This document shows, in pieces, positions 33,528 to 45,083 of a stretch of 64,000 bases of DNA. A model generated the notes under the pieces. The model had not been told where the DNA came from, made no database searches, and saw only the letters and a list, made by a program, of their open reading frames with translations. Each line of letters starts with the position of its first letter. Position 1 is the first letter of the stretch. The position numbers were made by a program, and so were the translations under genes. The stretch comes from Botryosphaeria dothidea (Eukaryota; Ascomycota; Dothideomycetes; Botryosphaeriales; Botryosphaeriaceae): assembly GCA_011503125.2 (NCBI GenBank), contig WWBZ02000082.1, positions 1,984,001 through 2,048,000 of the forward strand. Reading direction: 5' to 3'.

Positions 33528-35209
33528 ATGGTACTTCCAGACGGCAAAAAGACCCCCATGGACGACCATGACCAGAGGCTTGTTTCGCGGACGGTCAGTC
33601 AAGATGGGGAAGTTGGGGAAGTTTTGCCGTTTGCGGCCCATTCGGACATCGCGTACGAGCTCTACGAAGAATCCCTGCGGATGGACCCTATTCGCCGGGG
33701 CATGCTCGCCAAAACGGTGCTCCGCAAGCTCGACTTCATTGTCTTGCCAATGATGTGTCTTGTATACCTCATGTCCTTTCTGGACAAGCAAGCACTCAAT
33801 TACTCCAACGCGTATGGCCTGCAAGAAGACCTTAACCTACACGGCACAGACTACAGCTGGGTCGCCTCCATCACCAACATTGGCTACCTCGTTTCCGCGT
33901 ACCCTTCTAGCCTATTGCTACAGAAGTTCCCGATTGGGAAATTTGTGTCATGCGCCATGCTGCTTTGGGGAAGCATCCTGATGCTGACGGTTCTGGTGCG
34001 CAACTGGTCCGGCTTGATGGCCGTGCGTTTCTTCCTCGGCGGTGCAGAGGCATGCATCGGCCCTGCTTGGATCTTGCTGACCAGCATGTTCTGGACGAGG
34101 GAAGAGCAGCCGTTCAGGATGTCGTTCTGGCTTGGCTGCAACGGAATTGCGCAACTGGTCGGAGCGGGCCTCTCTTGGGGCCTAGGCCATGCTTCAAGCA
34201 CAGTTCTCGCATCGTGGCAGCTTGTGTTCTTGGTAATTATATGTCGAGTTACTGCCCATCGAGAAAATCGGTGTAGATGCTAACGGAATTAGGTCGTTGG
34301 AGCTATAAGCTTTGGTGTCGGCGCTGTTGAGTTCTTCCTCATGCCATCTTCCCCTAACGACTGCATCTTCTTTTCCCACGAAGAAAAGGTAGTTGCCGTT
34401 TGGAGAGTGGCACACAACAGGATGGGGGTCAAATCCAGCAAAATCCAATGGTACCAGGTCAACGAGGCGGCGAAAGACATCAAAATCTACCTCATCGCCT
34501 TGCTCGCCTTAGCCATCGGCATCCTCAACGGAAGCGTCACAAACTTCATGTCCTCCCTACTGAAAGGCTTCGGCTTCAGCAGCGAGAAGACCCTCCTCTA
34601 CCAGCTCCCCAACGGAGCCATCCAATTCATCGTCACCAGTCAGTCATCCCATCCCCCCACTGCCCAATCTCCTCAACTAACCCATTCCCTCGCCCAACCT
34701 CAGTCGCCGTCGGCTACATCAACGAAAAAGTCCCCAACATCCTCTGCCTCAGCATCGCGCTCGGCTTCGTGCCCGGCATCTGCGGCATGATCGGCATCGC
34801 CACGATCCCGCTGTCGCACCAGACGGCGCTCGCCGCGTGCTCGTGGCTGCAGGCCGTGTTCGGCGTCTCGATCATCCTGTCGTGGTCGCTCATCGGCGCC
34901 AACGTCGCCGGCCACACCAAGCGCACGACCGCCAACGGCGTCAACTTCGTCTTCTACGCCGCAGGCAACATCATCGGGCCGTTCCTGTTCTTCGACCGGG
35001 AGGCGCCGAGGTATTTGACGGCGATCAAGATTTTGGCCGGGATGTATGCGGCGGCGATAGTGTTCACGTCGGCCTTTGCGGCCGTCATGTGGAGGGAGAA
35101 TAGAAGGAGGGATGCGAAGGCGGCAGGCGAGGATGAGCGAGTCGGAAACGAGCAGGGGTTCGAGGACAGAACGGATGGAGAGAATGAGGCATTCCAGTAC
35201 AAGCTGTGA
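33528..35209 (+). CDS. MFS transporter, Dal5/allantoate permease-like family
   Basis: 518 residues in three exons: 33528-34232, 34293-34638 and 34704-35209. After a 75-residue cytoplasmic start comes RKLDFIVLPMMCLVYLMSFL, then DKQALNYSNAYGLQEDL, WVASITNIGYLVSAYPSSLL and the signature FLGGAEACIGPAWILLTSMF. The second half has LIGANVAGHTKRTTANGVNF and GNIIGPFLFFDREAPRY, typical of fungal Dal5-type carriers, and ends NEAFQYKL. Twelve membrane segments can be placed. Substrate unknown. Only 27-32% of such family assignments can be refined to a substrate without experiment is not something I can state; the family call itself is firm. The divergent amidotransferase and GATA-type sites hint at a nitrogen-containing substrate. 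Confidence 0.9.
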
Positions 35210-35372
35210 AGCTCAGGTGAGACACCAGCAGTTGGAATTGGCAGGACTCTAAGTTGATGTATTCAAGTGTAGACATGGCTCTCAAACGCCGGGATACGAA
35301 ATAATGATAGCTCACGATGAAAACGAAACCCACCCACCGATGTTCTCGTCTCAGGCAATCTCTTTATCAAAC
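35210..35372. other. Short spacer between convergent genes
   Basis: 163 bases of 3' flank between the transporter and acetate kinase. Nothing else is seen. Confidence 0.5.
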
Positions 35373-36907
35373 TTAAGAAGACTTCGACCCTGGGCTTTGA
35401 CGGAACTTCTCCGCATCTGCACAGGTGCTTCTCGCCATCTGGAGCTGCTCGTCCGTGCGGCAGACTAGAACCTTGTGCCTCGAATCCGCTGATTCGATAT
35501 CCGTCACCACATCCTTCGCACTCGCAGCCTTCTCATTCTTCTCAGCATCGAGCTTGAAGCCCAAGCACTTGGTGCCCTGAACGATGCGTTCCCTCAGCTT
35601 CGTGCCCTTCTCGCCGATGCCACCCGCGAACACCAACGCATCGACCTCGCCCTCCAACTTCAAGTAGTACGACCCAATGTACCCTAAAATACGGTCCGCA
35701 AAGATCTCGAAGGCGAGCTTGCACTCTGGGGCATCGCTGGCCGAGATCTTGCCGAAATCGGTGGTGCCCGTCAGCGCGGACCAGCCGCTCTGCTTGTTGA
35801 GGATCTCCTCGGCCTGCGTGATGTGCATCTCTTTCGTGCTGCTGCGGCTAGGCATGCCCGCCTCGTGCGTGTAATGGAACACCAGCGATGGGTCGATGCT
35901 GCCGCTGCGCGTGGCGCCGGGCAGGCCGGCCAGCGGCGTCAGGCCCATGGTCGTGTCCCAGGACTTGCCGTTGTGGATGACGCAGGCCGAGGCGCCGCTG
36001 CCCAGGTGCAGGGCGATGATGTTGAGCGAGTCGAGCGGCTTGCTCAAGTGCTCGGCTACGGCGAGGCTGATGAAGTGGTAGGAGATGCCGTGGAAGCCGT
36101 ATTTGCGGAGCTTGTTGTGCTTGGCGATCTTTTGGTCGATGGGGTAGGTGCGAATGTGCTGTTCATTGAGCTCAGACATGCGTTTGATATTTATTCGCTC
36201 TGTGACTAATGCATACCTCGGGAATTGTGGAGTGAAAAGCGGAGTCAAAAAAGGCAATATTGGTGGAGGCTGGCAGCTCCTTGCCCACAGTGCGGATAAT
36301 GGTGAGGGCGCCGGCATTGTGCCTGATCTTGTCAGTCGACACTGCTCAATACCACAGCCAATGAAATGAACGAAGGTCGCGAAAACGTGGGAATTCAAAT
36401 GGTGGCGTTCTTTTTGACACAACATCCGGAGCGCTGCCTCAGCAATAACGGCAGGGAGATCATTGCAAGGATAAATGGATAGCCTTCATGCAGAGAAGAA
36501 AAAGGAGAAGTGCGTGCTTACAGAGGAGCCAGATCGGATAGGGTTTCGATATGATGGTAAATGTTCTCATCGATGACCTGGGCCTTGGGGTAGTCGCCGC
36601 CATGGACGACACGATGACAGACGAACTCAACATCGTCCCTGTGCTGCAACTCGGGCAAACCATCATCATTCAGCAGATGCTCGATAATGTACTTGAAAGC
36701 CTCGTCTTGTGTTTTGGAGCCGTCTATCTCTTTATTCTTGATCTTTACATCGCCGCGCTCATAGCTCAGCTTGGCTGGAGGGGCGGTCAAGCCGGAGACA
36801 GAGGCCTCTGCGAGCTGCTTCAATTCTTGAGGGTTGCCATTTGAAGTGTAAACAGAGACCTTGACGGAGGATGAGCCGGCATTGGCGGACAAGATGATTT
36901 TGGTCAT
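35373..36907 (-). CDS. ACK: Acetate kinase
   Basis: It interconverts acetyl phosphate plus ADP and acetate plus ATP. Three exons, 36522-36907, 36217-36322 and 35373-36158, give 425 residues. ASKHA-fold motifs are intact: the N-terminal NAGSSSVKVSVY, HRVVHGGDYP, FDSAFHSTIPE, KYGFHGISYHFI, ALHLGSGASACVIHNGKSWD, GLPGATRSGSIDPSLVF and FAGGIGEKGTKLRERIV. No mitochondrial signal or PTS1 is evident, so a cytosolic enzyme is likely. It is divergent from phosphoketolase, whose product acetyl phosphate is its substrate. Acetate kinase is absent from yeast but known in many filamentous fungi, usually together with phosphoketolase. Confidence 0.96.
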
Positions 36908-37820
36908 GATGGGCTGTTAATTGGTGAGGGCGCAATCGTCGGGGTATTTTTCTGCGACACAAGCCAAAATGAGCTCAGTGACTATGAGAGGCTGCTGGAG
37001 AAAAGTTACTTCGCTCTCTTGGTGTGGAGGTGGGTTGGTAATGAGCTTCGCCGCAGTGGGGCCCCAAATCGTCGATGGCTCCGGATGACGCGGGGTCCAG
37101 CTAGGAAGGCACGCAGGACAAAATGCAGGCAAGTCCAGTGCAAACCGATGCAGGAGATAGCGAAGAGACACAGGACGAGCCTTCTTTCCAGCAGCCGTCT
37201 TATACTGTGAACATGCCGGCTTCTGGGCGCTCACCCCACGTCTCCTGCCTCGCGGAGTTGAGCGCTGAGCAAGGCAAGGCAGCGCATGCCCTTATTCAGG
37301 CTGCGGGAATACGACCACGCCAGCGACGGGGCTCGCCAAAGCCGGCAGCCGGCTGCGCAAGCCAGCAACCGTCGGCGACACCGGTGGTGGCATTCCAGCC
37401 CTCTTCCAGCCCTCTTCCAGCCCTCTGGCCGACGTCACCAAACACCGGCGTCCGCTGCGATCTCCACCGGCATCCTGCGGCTCCTCCCATGCCACCAGCC
37501 TTACGCCCCGCCCGCCAGCACGCTGCCGATTTTCAATTTTTCAAGCTTCAAGCCAGTACCGATGTAGGCCGTCCTAGCGACCAGCAAGCTTGCAGTCGGT
37601 GTCTTTGTGCTTCCCGTCGCGCGTCGCCGTTGCCGCATCGGGCGAGTCGACGAACGTCATAAGCGGTCATGGCTCATCTTCGTGTGAGAATCATGCCTTT
37701 GGTGAATTCCAGCTTGCTCAGTTGCTCCACCCTGCTCAACGTCTTGACTATTTCTTCAACCCTTTGCTTCCATTTGTGCCTGGATAATTCGACACCACGT
37801 GCATACATCATTTCGTAAAA
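36908..37820. promoter_or_regulatory. Shared ACK/XFP divergent promoter
   Basis: 913 bases between acetate kinase and phosphoketolase starts. Four SYGGRG-type (CreA) sites can be read: GTGGAG 37024-37029, GTGGGG 37056-37061, GCGGGG 37090-37095, and CCCCAC 37234-37239 (reverse). The motif is short, so chance hits are expected. A three-copy 11-bp repeat lies at 37393-37425. No supported ORF interrupts it. Confidence 0.5.
37393..37425. repeat. Tandem 11-mer TTCCAGCCCTC x3
   Basis: Three perfect copies in the ACK/XFP intergenic region. The unit is pyrimidine-rich on the top strand. Confidence 0.85.
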
Positions 37821-40401
37821 ATGCCCGGCGAAGTCATTGATCGCCCCAATCCCGAGCCGCTCCCTTCTCACCTTCCTGACGATGTGCTCAATCTGGCCGT
37901 AAAACTTGACAAAGCCACACTTCCCGAGCCCCACAATACTCAATTCGCTGCTTTTCGCCGGGCGGCAAGCTACATTGCTGCAGGTAGCTATTTTTCACCT
38001 ACATGACTTTATTGAACATCCATCTGACGCCAAACATTAGCCATGATCTTCCTCCGGGACAATGTGCTGCTTGAGCGGGACCTGAGCTTCGATGACATCA
38101 AGCCACGCTTGCTGGGTCATTGGGGTACCTGCCCAGGCCTGATTCTGGTCTATTCTCACCTGAACTACCTCATCAAGAAGCACGATCTCGACATGATATA
38201 TGTCGTCGGCCCAGGCCATGGAGCTCCAGCTCTATTGGCTGCTCTCTGGCTCGAGGGATCAATGGAAAAGTTCTTTCCCGAGTACAGTCGCACGAAGCGG
38301 GGCCTCCACAACTTGACCACCAAGTTTTCCACTCCTGGAGGGCCGCCCAGTCACATCAACGCAGAAACCCCAGGCGCCATCCATGAAGGTGGTGAGCTTG
38401 GATACGCTCTTGGTGTGTCTTTTGGCGCTGTCATGGACAAGCCAAACCTCATCGTAACCTGCATTGTCGGCGACGGAGAGGCTGAGACTGGTCCCACCGC
38501 CACGGCATGGCACGCCTATAAGTACATCGACCCTGCCGAGTCTGGCGCCGTTCTCCCAGTTGTTCATGTCAATGGATTCAAGATTTCCGAACGCACCATC
38601 TACGGATGCATGGACAACAAGGAGCTCATCTCACTATTTTCGGGATATGGCTATCAACCACGCATCGTGGATGATGTCAACGACATAGACGCCGATCTGG
38701 GCAACTCCATGGAATGGGCCCTCTCAGAGATCAGGAGAATCCAAAATGCCGCTCGTTCCGGCAAACCAATCTCTAAGCCCAGATGGCCTGTTCTGATCTT
38801 GAGGACACCGAAGGGTTGGTCTGGTCCGAAGAAGGTCGACGGAGAAATTGTTGAAGGGTCTTTCCACGCTCACCAGGTTCCTCTACCAAAAGCCAAGAAT
38901 GACCCACAGCATCTGAAACAGCTGCAAGAGTGGCTTGAGAGCTACCGGCCCAAAGAGCTGTTCAATGACGACGGTACTCCCAAGAATTCAGTGCTCGAAA
39001 TGATTCCAGATAAGGACCACAAGAAGCTCGGCCAGGTTAAGGAGACCTACGACGCCTATGAAGGCATCAAAGTACCGGACTGGAAGAAATTTGGAGTCAA
39101 GAAGGGTGGAGAGGAAAGCTCAATGAAGGCTATCGGGGATTTATTGGATGAGTCCTTCGTCCAGAATCCCAGGAGCCTGCGCATCTTCTCCCCCGACGAG
39201 CTCGAAAGTAACAAGCTTGGAGCAGCTCTAAACCATACAGGCAGAAACTTTCAGTGGGATGAGTTTTCTCGCTTCCAGGGTGGCCGTGTCATTGAGATTC
39301 TCTCTGAGCATTGCTGCCAGGCATTCTTGCAAGGCTACACTTTAACTGGACGTGTTGGACTTTTTCCTTCCTACGAAAGCTTCCTTGGTATCATCCACAC
39401 GATGATGGTGCAATATGCGAAGTTCAGCAAGATGGTAGGCTTACACGTACTTTTCGTGGTCCAACAGGCAGTACTAACTTTCTTCCCAGGCGAGAGAGCT
39501 GTCTTGGAGAGGAGATGTCGCTTCGATCAACTATATCGAGACTTCGACCTGGACAAGACAAGAACACAATGGCTTTTCTCACCAGAACCCCTCCTTCATT
39601 GGTGCCGTGCTCAATCTGAAGTCGACAGCAGCTCGTGTTTATCTGCCGCCTGATGCAAACTGCTTCCTGTCTACCCTAGGCCACTGCCTAAGGTCCAAGA
39701 ACTACGTCAACCTCATGGTCGGCTCAAAACAGCCTGCGCCTGTCTTTCTCGATCCCGACGAGGCTGAGGCACACTGCCGTGCCGGCGCCGGTATCTTCAA
39801 ATTCGCCAGCACGGACGAAGGCCGCAGCCCGGACGTGGTCCTCGTAGGCATCGGCACCGAGCTGACCTTCGAAGTCGTCAGGGCCGCCGAGCTCCTCCGC
39901 GAGATCGCTCCGACGCTCCGGGTGCGCGTCGTCAACGTGACGGACCTCATGGCCCTGAGCCTAGACGGCTCGCACCCGCACTCGTTCGGCGAGCAGGCTT
40001 TCGACGCGCTGTTCACGGCCGACCGCCCCGTCCACTTCAACTACCACGGCTACCGCCAGGAGCTGGCGGCGCTGCTGTTTGGGCGTCCCCAGGTTGGTCG
40101 TGTTACTATCGAGTCGTACCGCGAGGAGGGCACTACGACTACGCCTTTCGACATGATGCTGGCGAACCGCGTGAGCAGGTATCACGTCGCCCTCGCGGCG
40201 CTCGAGGGCGCGGAGAAGCTGAACGCGGACGTGCGTCTGAACTTCGTCGAGCTGTACACGGATGTCCAGCATCGGATCAAAAAGACGCGGGAGTATATCT
40301 ACGAGAGTGGTCAGGACCCGTCAGGGACTTATGACATGCCGGCGTTTGAGGGATTCAAGAAAGGCTCGGGTGGCGGTGGTGGTGTGCTTTCGGAGGGTTG
40401 A
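37821..40401 (+). CDS. XFP: Phosphoketolase (xylulose-5-P/fructose-6-P)
   Basis: A thiamine diphosphate enzyme that cleaves xylulose-5-P or fructose-6-P with phosphate to acetyl phosphate plus glyceraldehyde-3-P or erythrose-4-P. Three exons, 37821-37983, 38041-39434 and 39490-40401, give 822 residues, the normal length. Seen motifs: FRRAASYIAAAMIFLRDN, LLGHWGTCPGLILVYSHLN, YVVGPGHGAPALLAALWLEG, GGELGYALGVSFGAVMDKP, and the ThDP site VGDGEAETGPTATAWH. The second half has YESFLGIIHTMMVQYAKF, QEHNGFSHQNPSFI and HFNYHGYRQELAALLFGR. A Gly-rich tail (KGSGGGGGVLSEG) ends it. GC at third positions rises sharply after about 39750. It acts with acetate kinase next door. Confidence 0.96.
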
Positions 40402-41480
40402 GCTAGTCGGCTGGGGGGTTTCTTCCTAACGAAGCAATGAAGCAACATCGATAAACTGTAGACGGTAATTATAATGATTCTGACGTTAGTCCATCCTTTG
40501 ATTCAGCAGTCGGTGTCGCCGTGCGGAGTCGAAGCTGTCATGCGGACGGAAATGCCAACTATGGAACGACCATCTCCTCCAAACCGTGATTCGGTTTCAG
40601 AAGAGCGCTGCAGATTCTTATTCCCTCATCCCCTATTGGACGTCTTTTGGGGGAGTGTGCCCGAGTAGGCGGGCGACCCGACGTTCGTTGTTTTTTGGGA
40701 CCTGCATTTGGGAGGGAGGGGGGGCTCTCCACATATTTTTTTTCAGCTGCGGTGTCATGTTTCAGCGCTCAGCGCGCCTGCAGATGCCAGGCTGCAGCTG
40801 AGGATGATGTGCAAACAGCCTCACCCTCTTCTTCATCCACGCACGGAGAACGCCTCCATCGAAACTTCTCCTTTTCTTTTCCCCCTTTTCTCATGAGGAA
40901 ATTGTGATTAATAAGGTAGAATGCCCAAGCGATTTTCGCAGAACAAGAGTCCCCAGCCTAAACATCCCCACAATGCGCCTAATGATAGTCATGACGTACC
41001 GGGATATGCGGTCGGCGGGAGGCGCAGCAGCAGGGAGCAGCAGAAACACATATTGTGGCTTATACGAAGGGGAGAGGGGAAAAACATGGCAGGAGCCGCA
41101 GCATCCCGGCGACTCCGATATCTCTGTCGATTCACATACCTTGCCCTGCACTGCATTAGAAGCGAGACCCTGTCAGAACCAAAATACGAAAGGTACCGGT
41201 TGCCGAGCTGCAGCTTTTACAACGGGTAAGGCTGGGCTCGTTCTTGCGTGCGCTTGTCGGTGAGCTAAGCGGTGTGTGTTGAATATACTACCGGAATAGC
41301 CGCAAAGTGGTTGCCGCTTGATATATTCACTGAGAAATCATCTCGAGCATTTTGCCATTCCATTTTTGGGGATATATTTCTGCCGCTACTCCGTACAATC
41401 TTCCATAACATGTAGTGCGCGTGCTGTCGCTCTATAATGCGGAAGGAAAGAAAAATAAAAGACATCACAACACCATGACA
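40402..41480. other. Intergenic between convergent XFP and TLG2
   Basis: 1.1 kb tail-to-tail spacer. A T run ends in CAG near 40745, and several unsupported frames of 60-120 codons overlap on both strands. No recognised gene, repeat or RNA. Confidence 0.45.
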
Positions 41481-42834
41481 TCATACACGGACCTCCCATA
41501 ATCGGCGCTTACGCCTGCGTAGCCGCTCTCTTCCTCGTGCATCCGGTGCGTCGGCAGCGCGTCTCAATGCTGTCTTTCCATCTATGATTCCAAGATGTTC
41601 CGCAGGAGAATCTGGATCAGTTGGCGGTTCAGGTACAATTGGCGGCTCCGGTTTGAAAGGCGGGACAACAGGTGGAGGACTGGCGCTGGAGCTGCTACTC
41701 CGGCTTCCCAGTTTCAGTCCCAGCAGAATGAATGCACCAGCAATTAGGATGACGAGCAGTAGCATGGCTTTTCGTTTGACGGTTCGTCGTTGGTAATTCG
41801 TTGCTACCGTGAGCTCTTTGTCTGCAGCTTTGACGTCCGTTGCCATACGTTCCACGTTGTAATCAATGCGGTCTAGCATGCTGCCCTGGTCAATGACCAT
41901 TGTTTGTAGTTCTTGAAATATGGAAGCCAAGTCAATAATGCCTTTTGCGATCTCATCAATCTCCCGTTCACGTTGTGCAATGATGGCCTCATTGGCATCT
42001 TTGCGCACATGAGAACGGACTTGAGCGGTTTGCTGAAGCGTTGCACGGGATAGCGAGGTATCATCGTAGGATTCTTGGAGGGAAGGATCGGTGTATGGAT
42101 TCTGAGGGCCTGGGGAGCCAATGCGGGAAGGAGAGGACAAGCCGCCGAGAGCGCGGAGTTCTAGTACGCGTGTAAGCTATGCAATTCAAAGTGTAGGGCG
42201 GGATGGAAATGTGCACACTTTTCAGGTACGCCGACTGCTTCTTGCGGAAAGCTGCGCTGGACTCGCTGATGCGCGAGGCCAGAGATACTTTGAGATTCCG
42301 CGCCATAACCTCCTCACCCTTGCTGGCACCGCCTTCCCGCTGGGCGCTCTCGCGCAGCATGGCGTCGATGCGCTTGATCGCTTGCTGACAGCTCTGGAAC
42401 CCGCGGGTAATTTCTTGTGTCAGACGCTCTATTTCGCGCTCCTCGCGCTTCTTTACGTCCTCGTCGTCGAAGCCTGGAAGTACATGCTTCTGGTGCAACT
42501 GGTCCAGGCGCTTTGTTTGCTTTGCGATGTCCTGCAGCCTCTCCGTCACCTCGTCCTGAATGTCCAGCCAGCGCGGCGGCAGCACGTCCATCTCGATGAC
42601 GGCATCGCCGTTGTTGTCGTCGTCGAAGGCGGACATGAGCCCGCGGCGCTCGTCGGAGAGGGCGGCATTGTCGGCATAGCCATTCGAGGGGCCGCCGTAG
42701 AGGGGTTTTCGCTTGGCAGGGTGGTGGGAGTAGGACTGGCGGTAGGATATGAAGCTGGAAATGAAGTCAGCATGGATGGCCGGGGAGCTGGAAAGCTGGG
42801 GTGCAACGGACAGGTTGGTGCGGTCGCGCCACAT
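41481..42834 (-). CDS. TLG2: Syntaxin of the Tlg2/syntaxin-16 type (Qa-SNARE)
   Basis: It mediates fusion at the trans-Golgi network and endosomes. Three exons: 42812-42834, 42219-42754 and 41481-42160, giving 412 residues. Joining exon 1 (7 codons) to exon 2 yields MWRDRTNLFISYRQSYSHHP, the Tlg2 hallmark start. An Habc region follows (PPRWLDIQDEVTERLQDIAK onward). The SNARE motif runs from QREREIDEIAKGIIDLASIF to DQGSMLDRIDYNVERMATDV, with the zero-layer Gln in DQGSM. One tail anchor (AMLLLVILIAGAFILLGLKL) follows, and then a lumenal Pro/Ser-rich tail of about 65 residues, which yeast Tlg2 also has. Conserved YQRRTVKRK precedes the anchor. Confidence 0.93.
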
Positions 42835-43312
42835 GGCTTGGGCGGTGGGGGAGGGCGTGAGGGTCTGAATCGTCAGCGCGTCCAGCGCATCGCTGTGTCC
42901 GGGGGGATTTGAGTCTGGCTCGTCTGGGGCAGTCGGGGCGGGAGCTGCTTCACATGCCGGCCGTGGTGGTCGCAGCTCTCTTGCCTGGGCTGTCGTGGCC
43001 GCTGCTGTGTCTGGGCTGGCAACGTAATTTGCTAGGGCTCAGCGGCGCGCCCTTGCCATTCGCTGGCGGGCGGCGCAGGGCTGGCGAACGCTTGTCCCGC
43101 CTGCTGGCCCTTGGCCTGCGCGCCCCGGCAAGAGACACCAAGCAGCAATCCTCATCCTGATCGTCTCCTCAGCCGCAACAACACGCCGACTGCTATAATA
43201 GTCGCCTGCCCGCCCGAGCGCCGCCCGCACCGACTTCACACCACTCCCATCCGCACGTCTTCATCGACACCCCCTCGCAACCCCTCCTCCCCACAACCCC
43301 CAATCAACAACA
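42835..43312. promoter_or_regulatory. Divergent TLG2/calmodulin promoter region
   Basis: 478 bases between divergent starts. The 130 bases before the calmodulin ATG are C-rich and T-poor, typical of a highly expressed fungal gene leader. No supported ORF. Confidence 0.5.
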
Positions 43313-44283
<971 letters not shown>

Positions 44284-45083
44284 GCGCAGCCTCTGGGCAG
44301 GCGCCATGTTTCAAGAATGAACGACGACTTTGATGCTCTTTGGTACGGCGGCGGCAGGGAATCGACCGGCGCCCAGCTGAAATTTTAGCCGAGAATGAAC
44401 CTGCGTCGGTTTCCTTCCCGGTTTTCTTTTGGACCACGTCTCCATCAGACATCCTTGAATCCTATTCCTCATCCCACGACTGGTCGTTCGATTACAATTC
44501 TTGCATGTGATTTCTTTTGCGGCTGCGTGCTTGGTCTGGGACTCTCGGTTTGCGCTTTCCGCTTTGCTCAGTCAGAATACACAGTAGATGGATCTTTTGA
44601 TATCACCAGCTAGCAGCGTATCTTCTCCGTTCCTTGCATGCCACTTGATCTTCAGTACACGCGAAGGCTTCTTGGCAGCCTTGGCTTTTCCATCGGCGAG
44701 TCCTGAAAGCATCATTTACAGCCAATTTAAGCAACAAACGCCTGACATCTTGGCGCTTTACAAGGTTTCATTGTCTGCCCCGGCCATCCTTCATGTAAAC
44801 TTCGCCGTCAGCGCCCCCGGGTTCAGTTACCAACCACGATAGATTTGATTGTCTTCACTGCCCTCTACTTTCTTTACCAAATAACAGCTTTCAACGATGC
44901 TGCGCTCTGCCCAACCGGCTTTGTTTCCGCGGACGCTTGCGATCTGAGATTGCCAGATGCGGGCAATCATAAGAGCCTGGACAAACAAAGACCATAGGAA
45001 CATTTGTTCAGTTGGTCTCGCAGTATGCATTGCACGCTTATCTTCCCGACACTTCCCTGCGGTCCCGAAACCCTCTTCCGTCC
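44284..45083. other. Intergenic: calmodulin 3' flank and promoter of the orphan gene
   Basis: 800 bases. In-frame sequence upstream of the orphan ATG at 45084 extends back to about 45012 but has only TTG, so an upstream exon of that gene may lie here. No other feature is seen. Confidence 0.4.
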
